Source of the DNA: Rubrivivax gelatinosus | Lineage (GTDB): Bacteria; Pseudomonadota; Gammaproteobacteria; Burkholderiales; Burkholderiaceae_C | DNA: 64,000 bases | Reading direction: 5' to 3' | NCBI RefSeq assembly: GCF_004340905.1 | Contig: NZ_SLXD01000009.1 | Location: 1 to 64,000, forward strand | In this document: in pieces, positions 16,916 through 25,608 of the stretch | Layout of the letters: each line of letters begins with the position of its first letter | Numbering within the stretch: position 1 is the stretch's first letter | Program-made: the position numbers and the translations under genes | The notes under the pieces: generated by a model | The model's input: only the letters and a program-made list of their open reading frames with translations | What the model was told of the DNA's origin: nothing | Database searches by the model: none

Positions 16916-18604
16916 CTACGGCCCCGGCGCGCTGGCCGGCGGCGTGCCGAACAGCTCGTCGAGGTTCTCGGTGCTCTGGTCGCGGTCCTCGGCCGGCGGC
17001 TGGGCCTCGATGACGACGCCGCTGGTGTCCAGGGCGGCCTTCTTGTCCAGCCCGCCGGAGACCAGGTTGGGGAAGGCGATGACCAGCGAGACCATGACGA
17101 TCTGGATGATCACGAACGGGATCGCGCCGCGGTAGATCTGGCCCGTGGTCACGCGGCCGATGCGCCGGCCGGTCGGCCGGTCGACGTAGTCGTCGGCCGG
17201 CGCCACGCTGCGCAGGTAGAACAGCGCGAAGCCGAACGGCGGATGCATGAACGAGGTCTGCATGTTGAGTGCCAGCAGCACGCCCAGCCAGACCAGGTCG
17301 ATGCCCAGCTTGTCGGCCACCGGCGCCAGCAGCGGCACGACGATGAAGGCGAGCTCGAAGTAGTCGAGGAAGAACGCGAGCACGAAGATCAGCACGTTCA
17401 CCGCGATCAGGAAGCCGGTCTGGCCGCCGGGCAGCCCGGTGAGCAGCTGCTCCACCCAGTGCGGGCCTTCCACCCCCTGGAAGGTCAGGCTGAAGACGGT
17501 CGAGCCGATCAGGATGAACATGACGAAACACGAGAGCTTCATCGTCGTGTCCATCGCCTGGCGCAGCAGCGGCAGCGACAGCCGCCGGCGCACCACGGCC
17601 ATCGCCAGCGCGCCCACCGCGCCCATCGCGCCGCCTTCGGTCGGCGTGGCGATGCCCAGGAAGATCGTGCCCAGCACCAGGAAGATCAGCGCCAGCGGCG
17701 GGATCAGCACGAAGGTCACGCGTTCGGCCATCTGCGACAGCAGCCGCGCGCGCACGACGCGGTTGATCACCGCCAGTGCGAAGGCGACGCCGACGCCGAC
17801 CGACATCGACAGCACGATCAGCTCGTCGGTCGGCGTGCCCTGCGGGCGGGTCTTCGCGAAGACCAGGGCGCAGGCCAGCGAGACCAGGGCCAGCACGCCC
17901 AGCGAGCGCAGCCCCGAGCGGCCGTCGTGCTCGCGGATCGTGCGCGCCTCGGGCGGCAGCGCCGGCACGGCGGCCGGCCGCAGGAAGGCGACGCCGGCGA
18001 CGTAGAGCAGGTACAGCCCGGTGAGCAGGAAGCCCGGGATGAAGGCGCCCTTGTACATGTCGCCGACGCTGCGGCCGAGCTGGTCGGCCATGATGATCAG
18101 CACCAGCGACGGCGGGATGATCTGCGCCAGCGTGCCCGACGCGGCGATTACGCCGCTGGCCATGCGCCGGTCGTAGCCGTAGCGCAGCATGATCGGCAGC
18201 GAGATCAGCCCCATCGAGATCACCGACGCGGCGACGACGCCGGTGGTCGCCGCCAGCATCGCGCCGACGAGGATCACCGCGAAGGCCAGGCCGCCGCGGA
18301 TCGGGCCGAAGAGCTGGCCGATGGTGTCGAGCAGGTCCTCGGCCATGCCCGAACGCTCGAGGATCAGCCCCATGAACGTGAAGAAGGGCACCGCCAGCAG
18401 CGTGTCGTTCTGCAGGATGCCGAAGATGCGCAGCGGCAGCGCCTGCATCAGCGACGGCGGCAGCAGGCCGAGCTCGATGCCGATGAAGCCGAAGGCCAGG
18501 CCGCAGGCGGCCAGCGAGAACGCGACCGAGTAGCCCGCCAGCAGGAACAGCACCAGCCCGGCGAACATGATCGGGGCCATGTTGGCCGCCACGAACTCGA
18601 TCAC
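16916..18604 (-). CDS. TRAP transporter large membrane subunit (DctM)
   Basis: A 562-residue inner-membrane protein forming the transport pathway of a TRAP importer, with a dozen or so hydrophobic segments. FFTFMGLILERSGMAEDLLD, AATTGVVAASVISMGLISLP and GTLAQIIPPSLVLIIMADQL are the family motifs. At 562 residues it is longer than the usual 425-450; the extra length is a central polar stretch around residues 215-260 and a charged C-terminal tail. It overlaps dctQ by 4 bases (ATGA). The binding protein is convergent with it, so receptor and channel need separate promoters. Confidence 0.93.
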   Translation of the reverse strand: MIEFVAANMAPIMFAGLVLFLLAGYSVAFSLAACGLAFGFIGIELGLLPPSLMQALPLRIFGILQNDTLLAVPFFTFMGLILERSGMAEDLLDTIGQLFGPIRGGLAFAVILVGAMLAATTGVVAASVISMGLISLPIMLRYGYDRRMASGVIAASGTLAQIIPPSLVLIIMADQLGRSVGDMYKGAFIPGFLLTGLYLLYVAGVAFLRPAAVPALPPEARTIREHDGRSGLRSLGVLALVSLACALVFAKTRPQGTPTDELIVLSMSVGVGVAFALAVINRVVRARLLSQMAERVTFVLIPPLALIFLVLGTIFLGIATPTEGGAMGAVGALAMAVVRRRLSLPLLRQAMDTTMKLSCFVMFILIGSTVFSLTFQGVEGPHWVEQLLTGLPGGQTGFLIAVNVLIFVLAFFLDYFELAFIVVPLLAPVADKLGIDLVWLGVLLALNMQTSFMHPPFGFALFYLRSVAPADDYVDRPTGRRIGRVTTGQIYRGAIPFVIIQIVMVSLVIAFPNLVSGGLDKKAALDTSGVVIEAQPPAEDRDQSTENLDELFGTPPASAPGP

Positions 18605-19194
18605 TTCTTCGCTCCTTCGGCCTGCTGGCGCAGGAAGGCGGCGAGCTCCTCCTCGTCGTTCCGGGTCTTGCCGCGCCGGCCGGGATCATCGGCCAGCCCG
18701 CGCAGGAAGGCGATGCGCTTGATGAACTCGGACACGCCCTGCAGCAGCAGCAGCGTGAAGCCGGCGGGCACCAGCGCATAGACCGGCCAGCGGATCAGGC
18801 CGCCGGCGTTGGACGACATCTCGCCCGTCTCGTAGGCCTTGATCACCAGCGGCAGCACGAGGTCGATGACGAGCAGGCCGAAGGGCATCAGGAACAGCAC
18901 GATGCACACGGCCTCGATCACGACCTGCGTGCGGCGCTGGAAGCGGCCGAGCACGACGTCGATGCGCACGTGCTCCTGGCGCAGCATCGTGTAGCCCGCC
19001 GCGAGCAGGAACACGGCGGCGAACAGGTACCACTGGATCTCGAGGTAGGCGTTCGAGCTGGCGGCGAAGGCCTTGCGTGCGACGGCGTTGGTGGCGCTGA
19101 TCAGCACCATCACCAGCACCAGCCAGGCGAGGTGGCGGCCGACGAACTCGTTGAGCGCGTCGATGAGCCGTGAGAGGCGGAGTAGGGCGGACAC
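18601..19194 (-). CDS. TRAP transporter small membrane subunit (DctQ)
   Basis: A 197-residue protein with four predicted membrane helices, the small partner of DctM. The first helix follows NEFVGRHLAWLVLVMVLISA, and LEIQWYLFAAVFLLAAGYTM with the QEHVRIDVV loop is the family signature. The C-terminus is charged and cytoplasmic. It leads the dctQM unit; the 97-base gap upstream to the DUF442 gene must hold its promoter, but no clear -10/-35 pair was seen. Confidence 0.9.
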   Translation of the reverse strand: MSALLRLSRLIDALNEFVGRHLAWLVLVMVLISATNAVARKAFAASSNAYLEIQWYLFAAVFLLAAGYTMLRQEHVRIDVVLGRFQRRTQVVIEAVCIVLFLMPFGLLVIDLVLPLVIKAYETGEMSSNAGGLIRWPVYALVPAGFTLLLLQGVSEFIKRIAFLRGLADDPGRRGKTRNDEEELAAFLRQQAEGAKK

Positions 19195-19291
19195 GTCGTC
19201 TCCAGTGGCGGCCGCAGGCCGCCGCTTGCGTCCGATCGGTCGGACGTCGTGGTGCCAGGCGCGTCCGGATCGGCCGGCGGCGCCGGCCGGG

Positions 19292-19636
19292 TCAGGCGGC
19301 CGTGGCCTGCTGGTACAGCCGGGCCGAGCGGCTGCCGGAGCGGCAGAACATCAGCAGCGGCCGGGGCAGCTCGTGCAGCAGCGCGGCGCAGGCCGCGATC
19401 TCCTCGGGCGACTGATAGCCGCCGTCGACCGGCAGGTGCCGGTACTCCAGCCCCGCCGCGCGGGCCGCGGTCTCGATCTCCGCACTGGTGGGCTGGCCGG
19501 GCCCGTGCTCGTGGTCGGGCCGGTTGTTGATGACGCTCCGGAACCCGGCGCGTGCCGCCTCGGCCATCGCTTGCGGGCTCAGTTGGGGAGCGACGTAGAC
19601 GTCCGGGGCAATCGCGCGCAGGGCAGGGGCGTTCAT
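19292..19636 (-). CDS. DUF442 (Blh-like) phosphatase / TIGR01244 sulfur transferase domain protein
   Basis: A small 114-residue cytoplasmic protein with a dual-specificity phosphatase-like fold. The CX5R active loop is MFCRSGSRSARL near residue 97; the upstream block FRSVINNRPDHEHGPGQPT is typical of the family. In some bacteria this domain is fused to a sulphur dioxygenase (ETHE1/Blh) domain; here it stands alone. Substrate and role are uncertain: phosphatase and rhodanese-like chemistry are both proposed for the family. It follows yqeY after 5 bases on the same strand and is probably cotranscribed with it. Confidence 0.8.
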   Translation of the reverse strand: MNAPALRAIAPDVYVAPQLSPQAMAEAARAGFRSVINNRPDHEHGPGQPTSAEIETAARAAGLEYRHLPVDGGYQSPEEIAACAALLHELPRPLLMFCRSGSRSARLYQQATAA

Positions 19637-19641
19637 GCCCC

Positions 19642-20088
19642 TTACTTTGCCAGAGCCTGCTTGACCGCGGCGGAGACGAGCCCCATTTCCGCCTTCCCCG
19701 CGAGCCGGGTCTTGGCGGCGGCCATCACGCGGCCCATGTCGCCCGGGCCGGCAGCTCCGAGTTCGGCCACCAGGGCGGCGATCTCGGCGCCGATCTGCTC
19801 GGCCGACAGGCGCTGCGGCACGTAGGCCTGCAGCACCGTGATCTCGGCGCTTTCCTTGGCCACGAGGTCCGGCCGCCCGCCCTGCTCGAAGGCGGCGACC
19901 GAGTCCTTGCGCTGCTTGATCAGCTTGTCGACGATGGCGACGACGGCGGCATCGTCGAGCACCACGCGCTCGTCGACCTCGCGCTGCTTGATCGCGGCCT
20001 GCAGCATGCGGATCGTCGACAGCCGTTCGCTGTCCTTGGCCCGCATCGCGGTCTTCATGTCTTCGCTGATCCGTTCTTTCAGGCTCAT
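19642..20088 (-). CDS. yqeY: GatB/YqeY domain protein
   Basis: A 148-residue helical protein resembling the tRNA-binding tail of amidotransferase subunit GatB. MSLKERISEDMKTAMRAKDS and RLSTIRMLQAAIKQREVDER open the family domain and LQAYVPQRLSAEQI lies in the middle. The function is not established. It follows rpsU, an arrangement conserved across many bacteria, but a terminator-like hairpin separates the two here. Confidence 0.93.
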   Translation of the reverse strand: MSLKERISEDMKTAMRAKDSERLSTIRMLQAAIKQREVDERVVLDDAAVVAIVDKLIKQRKDSVAAFEQGGRPDLVAKESAEITVLQAYVPQRLSAEQIGAEIAALVAELGAAGPGDMGRVMAAAKTRLAGKAEMGLVSAAVKQALAK

Positions 20089-20111
20089 CGTCTTCGTCTT
20101 TCGTCTGACAA

Positions 20112-20146
20112 AAAGGAAAAGCCCGCTGCGGCGTCCCGCGCGGGCT
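20112..20146 (-). terminator. Intrinsic terminator after rpsU
   Basis: On the minus strand AGCCCGC, a 13-base loop and GCGGGCT are followed by TTTTCCTTTTT. It lies between rpsU and yqeY, so yqeY is expressed by readthrough or from its own promoter. Confidence 0.75.
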
Positions 20147-20173
20147 GTTCGGTGTGGCGCGCGGCCGAAGCTC

Positions 20174-20386
20174 TTAGTAGAGCTTCTTCGGCAGCTGCAT
20201 GCTGCGCACGCGCTTGAAATGACGCTTCACCGCGGCGGCCTTCTTGCGCTTGCGCTCGGCCGTGGGCTTCTCGTAGAACTCGCGCGCACGCAGTTCGGTC
20301 AGCAGACCGATCTTCTCGATGGTGCGCTTGAAGCGGCGCAGGGCAACGTCGAACGGCTCGTTCTCTTTGACGCGGATGGTGGTCAT
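20174..20386 (-). CDS. rpsU: 30S ribosomal protein S21
   Basis: 70 residues, [20 protein letters not shown] to MQLPKKLY, the standard length and very basic C-terminal half ([20 protein letters not shown]) of S21, which binds near the 3' end of 16S rRNA and aids initiation. The start at 20386 is set by homology; longer frames upstream are not supported. Confidence 0.98.
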   Translation of the reverse strand: MTTIRVKENEPFDVALRRFKRTIEKIGLLTELRAREFYEKPTAERKRKKAAAVKRHFKRVRSMQLPKKLY

Positions 20387-20541
20387 GTAAGCAGGGATCC
20401 CGTGTGGAGTGCGCGCTCGGTGTCTCGGCGGCCCCGGCTGGCCCGGGCGGCTCAAGATCGACACGCTAGGTGTTTGCCAGCAAAGCGCGCGATTCTAGCC
20501 GGTTCCCCGCCGGTTTGCCAAGCCGCCTGTCCGGCAGACGT

Positions 20542-21507
20542 TCAGACGGCCGTGCCCAGGCTCTCGCGCAGCAGGCGCGGCGTCTCGATTTCGTCGAGCG
20601 CGCCCAGGATGCAGCGAACCTGGCGTTCCAGCGGCACCGGTGCCGGCTTCTCGCCGCTCAGCACGGACTGGATGTAGAGCGCCGTCGTCGCCGCATCGAT
20701 CTCGCGCGGCAGCACCGGCAGCTCGGTGAGCACGCCTTCGTGCGCCGGGACCGACCATTCGGTGCGCAGCTGCCCGTCGATCCAGGTCTCCATGCGCGGC
20801 TGCCGGCGGGGGTCGGCGACCACCTCGCCCTCGGTGCCGCGCAGCAGCATCGCGTCGATTCGCTCGCGCTGCGCCCAGGCGCCCATCAGCGCGCCGAACT
20901 CGGGATGCGTGTAGCTCGCCAGGCGCAGCACGCGCCTGCCGCTGCAGGGGGCCAGCATCTTCGCGATCGTGTGGCCGCTGTTGCGCAGCCCGACGGTCCA
21001 GCGCACGTCCAGCAGCCGCTGCAGTGCCGGGCTCAGCGTGGCGGTCGCGACGTAGGCCGGTTCGCGCCGTGCCCAGAACGCGTGCACGTCGCCCTCGTCC
21101 AGGGCGGCCGGGATGCCCAGGTCGCGGAAGATGGCCGCCGTCGTCACGCGTGTCGGGTCGTGCGCCGGGCCGTGAACGAGCACGCGGGCGCCTTCCTGGG
21201 CCAGCGTCATCGCCAGCAGCGGCGTCAGGTTGGGCAGCCGACGTGCGCCGTTGTAGCTCGGGATGACGACGACGGGCCGCTCGCTGTGGAAGGTCGTGAG
21301 CCGGGCCTGCGCTGCGGCAAGAAAGCCCACCAGCTCGTCCAGCGTCTCGCCCTTCATGCGCATCGCCAGCGCGAATGCGCCGAGCTCCAGGTCCGACGCT
21401 TCGCCGTCCAGTACCGCGCCCATCAACGCCTGTGCCGACGGGACCGACAACGATCGTGCGCCGTTGGCTCCGCGCCCGATCTCCTTGATGTAGCTGGCGA
21501 TGCCCAT
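20542..21507 (-). CDS. ybiB: DNA-binding protein YbiB (TrpD2 family)
   Basis: A 321-residue protein with the fold of anthranilate phosphoribosyltransferase, opening MGIASYIKEIGRGANGARSL. In place of the TrpD active-site glycine loop it has VVIPSYNGARRLPNLTPLLA near residue 80, and the family is known to bind nucleic acid without sequence preference and to be linked to the SOS response in E. coli. The start at 21507 has a GGAGAC site upstream; the frame extending to 21585 is not needed. Two copies of TCCGGACC, 13 bases apart, lie upstream. Confidence 0.88.
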   Translation of the reverse strand: MGIASYIKEIGRGANGARSLSVPSAQALMGAVLDGEASDLELGAFALAMRMKGETLDELVGFLAAAQARLTTFHSERPVVVIPSYNGARRLPNLTPLLAMTLAQEGARVLVHGPAHDPTRVTTAAIFRDLGIPAALDEGDVHAFWARREPAYVATATLSPALQRLLDVRWTVGLRNSGHTIAKMLAPCSGRRVLRLASYTHPEFGALMGAWAQRERIDAMLLRGTEGEVVADPRRQPRMETWIDGQLRTEWSVPAHEGVLTELPVLPREIDAATTALYIQSVLSGEKPAPVPLERQVRCILGALDEIETPRLLRESLGTAV

Positions 21508-21820
21508 GATGTGTGTCTCCCTAGTTCGGTTTCGCAAGTTCCGGACCGATGCTCCGGACCATGCCTGCGGGAGTCGCGTGCCCAATTGGGAGTTGTCCGA
21601 CGCGCCGCGGCAATCGGGCCCGATACGGGGGCATTGGCACTCGACGCACCGATTGCGATGGCCCGCAGCGGTGTTGGTGGCACGCGCCGTTCACGCGGCC
21701 ACCGCCCTGTCCAGGGGAAGGCCGCTGAAGCTAGGGGTCCGCATGGGTCAAAATTGGTGTTTTGCTTGATGCCGTCAGCCCAGTCCACGGCGTCCGGCCC
21801 TCGCGAGACGAATACCGCCC
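21508..21820. other. 313-base divergent intergenic region (ybiB / GGDEF-like gene)
   Basis: No gene seen. It holds two direct copies of TCCGGACC (21540-21547 and 21553-21560), each containing the palindrome TCCGGA, and a perfect 10-base palindrome CCCAATTGGG (21581-21590). These are candidate protein-binding sites for either gene. No convincing -35/-10 pair was recognised. Confidence 0.5.
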
Positions 21821-22819
21821 ATGACCGATGTGATCGAAGCCGGCCTTGCCGAAGCCCGCGTACCTGCCGCGCTGGCTTCGCTGCTGGACGCCTGGCTGCA
21901 GCGTGACGGCGCGCTGGCCGGCGTCAAGGATGCGACCAGCGGGCGCTATGAGTTCGCCAACCCCGCATTGCTGCGTTTCCTCGGCCGCGAGGCCGATGCG
22001 GTGATCGGGCATACCGATGCCGAACTGTTCGATCCGCCGGTCGTCGGCGCGTTGCGCGCGGCCGACCAGTCGGCGCTCCTGCATGGTGCGCCGTTCAGCA
22101 GCGAACACCGCATCGAGCGTGACGGCCAGCGTCACGACTTCTCGGTCCTGCGTGTCGTCGACGAGCAGGGCGGGCGTCGGCGCATCGCCAGCCTCTGGAT
22201 CGATCTTGCGCCTCAGCACCACCAGCAGGCGCAGCTCGCCACCGCGCTGGCGCAGATCGAGCAGTTGCAGAAGGCCAATGAATCCTTGCGGCGTGAGCTC
22301 GCCGACCAGGCCTTGCGCGATCCGGCCTCCGGCCTCTACACGCGCGCGCATTTCGAGGACCAGCTGCGCCGCGAGGTCGACCTGTCCACGCGCGAACACC
22401 GCGAGTTCTCGATCGTCTTCATCGAAGTCGACCCGCTGTCCGAGCCGGTGCGTGCCTTGGGTCTGGACGCCCACAAGCGCATCCTCGAGGCCTTGGGCCG
22501 GTTGCTGCGCAGCGGCACGCGCGCGATGGACGCCTCCTGCCGGCTCGACGACCGCCGCTTCGCCGTGCTGCTGTCGGGTGTCGGGCTGGCCACCGCGCAC
22601 TCGCGCATGGAGAGCATCCGGCGCCAGTGTGCGGCGCAGATCGTCGTGCTCGATGGGCAGGAGATGTCGTTCACGGTCTCGATGGGCATCGCCAGTTTCC
22701 CGCACACGGCGCACAGCCGCGAGGAACTGCTGGCCGCCTGTGAAACCGCGATTGCCGAGGCCTGCCGGCGCGGCGGCAACCACGTGACGCTGGCCGCGAT
22801 CCCGTTCGAGCCGCGCTGA
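21821..22819 (+). CDS. PAS domain protein with degenerate GGDEF domain
   Basis: A 332-residue cytoplasmic protein without membrane segments. The N-terminal part (about residues 20-130) looks like a PAS sensor (GVKDATSGRYEFANPALLRF, then AVIGHTDAELFD). A short coiled linker (QLATALAQIEQLQKANESLR) leads to a GGDEF-like domain beginning DPASGLYTRAHFEDQLRREV. The catalytic signature is replaced: CRLDDRRFAVLL stands where a cyclase has (R)(Y/F)GG(D/E)EF, so it is unlikely to make cyclic di-GMP. It may instead bind GTP or a partner. Neighbours are divergent ybiB and convergent tauE-like genes, giving no functional hint. Confidence 0.75.
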   Translation: MTDVIEAGLAEARVPAALASLLDAWLQRDGALAGVKDATSGRYEFANPALLRFLGREADAVIGHTDAELFDPPVVGALRAADQSALLHGAPFSSEHRIERDGQRHDFSVLRVVDEQGGRRRIASLWIDLAPQHHQQAQLATALAQIEQLQKANESLRRELADQALRDPASGLYTRAHFEDQLRREVDLSTREHREFSIVFIEVDPLSEPVRALGLDAHKRILEALGRLLRSGTRAMDASCRLDDRRFAVLLSGVGLATAHSRMESIRRQCAAQIVVLDGQEMSFTVSMGIASFPHTAHSREELLAACETAIAEACRRGGNHVTLAAIPFEPR

Positions 22820-22829
22820 ACGCGTTTGC

Positions 22830-23642
22830 TCAGACGAAGGCGCGCGTGGCCATGTAGCCCGCGAGCGAGAACAGCAGCAGCGCGAAGATGCGCCGCAGCC
22901 GGCGCTGGTCCATGTGCTGCGCCGCGCGCGCGCCCACCGGCGCCAGCGTCACGCTGGCCACCGAGACGATGACCAGCGCCGGCAGGTACAGGTAGCCGAA
23001 GGCGCCGGGCAGCGCCGGCGCCAGGTCGCGCCCGGCGATCAGGTAGCCGGCGACGTTGGCCAGCGCGATCGGAAAACCCAGCGCCGCGCTGGTGGCGATC
23101 GCCTGGCGCAGCGGCACGTTGCACCAGCTCATGAACGGCACGGAGAGGAAACCGCCGCCGGCGCCCAGCAGCCCGGACACCAGGCCGATGCCCGAGCCGA
23201 CCGCCGACTGGCCGACGGCGCCGGGCATCGTGCGTGTCGGCCGCGGTTGCGCGCCGCGCAGCATCTGCAGCGCCGAGAAGCCGATGAAGACGGCGAAGAA
23301 CAGCGCCAGCCCGCGTCCCTTGGCGAGCGCGAAGACGCCGGCGCCCGAGGCCAGCCCGCCGAGCACGATGCCCGGCGCGATGCCGCGCACGTAGTCCCAG
23401 CGCACCGCGCCATGGCGGTGGTGCGCGCGCATGCTCGACAGCGAGGTGAAGACGATGGTCGCCATCGAGGTCGCGATCGCCATCTTCACCGCCAGGCCGG
23501 CTTCGACACCCCGGTGCGACAGGATGGCGGTCAGGAAAGGCACCATCGTCATGCCGCCGCCAACGCCCAGCAGCCCGGCGACGAAGCCGGTGGCGATGCC
23601 GAGCGTGATCAGCTCGGCGACGAGCAGGACGCCGAAGTCCAC
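22830..23642 (-). CDS. Sulfite exporter TauE/SafE family membrane protein
   Basis: 270 residues with about eight membrane segments in two repeated halves. GFVAGLLGVGGGMTMVPFLT and GLVSGLLGAGGGFLSVPFMS are the duplicated glycine-rich family motifs. Members move organosulphur anions or other small organic anions across the inner membrane, but the substrate here is unknown. It overlaps nothing and is followed upstream by the EVE gene after 7 bases on the same strand, so the two may be cotranscribed. Confidence 0.88.
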   Translation of the reverse strand: MDFGVLLVAELITLGIATGFVAGLLGVGGGMTMVPFLTAILSHRGVEAGLAVKMAIATSMATIVFTSLSSMRAHHRHGAVRWDYVRGIAPGIVLGGLASGAGVFALAKGRGLALFFAVFIGFSALQMLRGAQPRPTRTMPGAVGQSAVGSGIGLVSGLLGAGGGFLSVPFMSWCNVPLRQAIATSAALGFPIALANVAGYLIAGRDLAPALPGAFGYLYLPALVIVSVASVTLAPVGARAAQHMDQRRLRRIFALLLFSLAGYMATRAFV

Positions 23643-23649
23643 GCCGGCG

Positions 23650-24114
<465 letters not shown>

Positions 24115-24157
24115 GCGATGGGCCGTCGCGGGGAGATCGGGGAAATCGGGGGAGATG

Positions 24158-24343
24158 GGGTGTCCGCCGCGCGCCCGGGGGTCGCATTCCTGAAGAACCC
24201 ATGGGGAACGTTCAGGTGGGCGAGGTCAGCCAGGCTTCGGGCTCATCTGACGCGAGACGTTCACACCAGCGAGGCGATGTTCCAAGCCCATGGTCAAAGA
24301 CCATCGGATCGAGGAAATCTAGACCCGCGCACGCGCGACGGAC
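24158..24343 (-). ncRNA. ssrS: 6S RNA
   Basis: The segment between zapA and the EVE gene can be transcribed to an RNA of about 186 nt, the normal size for 6S RNA, which binds the sigma-70 polymerase in stationary phase. The 5' arm (24332-24341) pairs over 10 positions with 24164-24173. The 3' arm holds the hairpin CCUGAA...UUCAGG followed by GCGGCGGAC, matching the E. coli CUUGAACC...GGUUCAAGG and GCGGCGG order. A TAGAAT -10 box lies at 24350-24355, 7 bases before the proposed start. The position next to zapA is classic. Ends are approximate. Confidence 0.8.
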
Positions 24344-24388
24344 GAGTCCATTCTAGTCGGCCGCCTCGCCGCCCGGATGCGAAAAGGG

Positions 24389-24733
24389 CTACAGAAGATG
24401 CCCGTCTTCACCGAGTGCGGCGTCGAGGCGGCGCACGAGCGCGGCGATCGCCTCGGCGTCGGCGGCGGACGTCGCCGCGGCGGCCTCGGCTTGCGGCGCG
24501 GGGGCGGGTGCCGGGGCAGGCGCCGGCGCGTTGCCGCGTTCGGCGATCTGGTAGGCCAGGTTCAGCGCCGCGAGCACGGCAATGCGCTCGCGCGCCTTCA
24601 CCTTGCCGGCGTCGCGGATCGCGCTCATCTCGCGGTCGACCGCGGCGACGGCGGCGGCCAGCAGCGCCTCGCCGCCTTCGGGGCAGCCGAGGATGTAGCC
24701 CTGGCCGAGGATCGTGACTTCGACCTGTTTCAT
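24389..24733 (-). CDS. zapA: Cell division protein ZapA
   Basis: A 114-residue FtsZ-bundling protein. The N-terminal ZapA fold is MKQVEVTILGQGYILGCPEG, then AVAAVDREMSAIRDAGKVKA, with the coiled-coil helix ERIAVLAALNLAYQIAE. Between residues about 70 and 80 there is an Ala-Pro tract (six AP units), longer than usual, before the final helix. It overlaps the upstream coiled-coil gene by 4 bases (ATGA). 6S RNA follows. Confidence 0.9.
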   Translation of the reverse strand: MKQVEVTILGQGYILGCPEGGEALLAAAVAAVDREMSAIRDAGKVKARERIAVLAALNLAYQIAERGNAPAPAPAPAPAPQAEAAAATSAADAEAIAALVRRLDAALGEDGHLL

Positions 24734-24954
24734 GCGCCTTCTCCGGGCGCCGGGGGCGCCGGCTGCGCGGCCGGAAGGCGTTCGATCAGCGCGTCGATGC
24801 GCGCGCGTGCCGCGGCCAGCCGCGACACCAGGCTGTCGCGCTCGGCCGTCACCGCGGCCAGCCGGGCCTCGAGCAGCGCGTTCGAGCGCTTCAGTTCCTC
24901 GTGCCTCAACACGAGGCGGTCGACGCGCTCGCTCAGATCCTGCAGGTTGCCCAT
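24730..24954 (-). CDS. Small coiled-coil protein, ZapB-like (TIGR02449 family)
   Basis: 74 residues, almost entirely heptad repeats (LSERVDRLVLRHEELKRSNA, LLEARLAAVTAERDSLVSRL), ending in a Pro/Ala tail. Its position before zapA with an ATGA overlap and its size match the family annotated as a ZapB-like division partner. Direct evidence for a division role is lacking in the sequence. Confidence 0.8.
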   Translation of the reverse strand: MGNLQDLSERVDRLVLRHEELKRSNALLEARLAAVTAERDSLVSRLAAARARIDALIERLPAAQPAPPAPGEGA

Positions 24955-24963
24955 CTTCGACGC

Positions 24964-25608
24964 CTATCCCTCCGCGGGCATTGTAGAAGCAGCGGTGTCG
25001 CACCAGCGGCGCACCACGCAGCGTTCGCACTGCGGCCGCCGCGCCTGGCAGACGTAGCGGCCGTGCAGGATCAGCCAGTGGTGCGCGTCGACGGCGTACT
25101 TCGGCGGCACGCGCTCCAGCAGCTTCAGCTCGACGGCCAGCGGCGTCCTGCCCGGCGCCAGCCCGGTGCGGTTGGCGACGCGGAAGATGTGCGTGTCCAC
25201 CGCCATCGTCGCTTCGCCGAAGGCGACGTTGAGCACGACGTTGGCCGTCTTGCGGCCGACGCCGGGCAGTGCCTCCAGCGCCTCGCGCGAGCGCGGCACC
25301 TCGCCGCCGTGCTGCTCGACGAGGATGCGGCAGGTCTGGGTCAGGTTCTTCGCCTTGGTGCGGAACAGGCCGATCGTGCGGATCAGCTCGGTGACCTGGT
25401 CCAGCCCCAGGGCCAGCATGCGTTGCGGCGTCGGTGCCAGCGCGAACAGCCGCTTCGTCGCCTTGTTGACGCCGACGTCGGTGGCCTGCGCCGACAGCAG
25501 CACCGCGCAGAGCAGCTCGAAGACGCTGGTGAACTCGAGCTCGGTCTGCGGCGACGGGTTGGCCGCGGCCAGCGTCGCGAAGAAGGGTTCGATCGCGTCG
25601 TCGTGCAT
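24964..25608 (-). CDS. nth: Endonuclease III
   Basis: A DNA glycosylase and AP lyase that removes oxidised pyrimidines. 214 residues from the ATG at 25608. The helix-hairpin-helix LPGVGRKTANVVLN carries the catalytic Lys, VDTHIFRV the catalytic Asp, and the C-terminal iron-sulphur loop has Cys spacing C-X6-C-X2-C-X5-C (CQARRPQCERCVVRRWC). Its start shares a base with the stop of the rnfB-like gene (TGATG), so the two are translationally linked. Confidence 0.97.
   Translation of the reverse strand: MHDDAIEPFFATLAAANPSPQTELEFTSVFELLCAVLLSAQATDVGVNKATKRLFALAPTPQRMLALGLDQVTELIRTIGLFRTKAKNLTQTCRILVEQHGGEVPRSREALEALPGVGRKTANVVLNVAFGEATMAVDTHIFRVANRTGLAPGRTPLAVELKLLERVPPKYAVDAHHWLILHGRYVCQARRPQCERCVVRRWCDTAASTMPAEG

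Noticed and set aside
21633..21650. TTGGCACTCGACGCACC as a sigma-54 promoter for the GGDEF-like gene
   Set aside because: GG and GC are separated by 8 bases instead of 10 and TTGC is missing.
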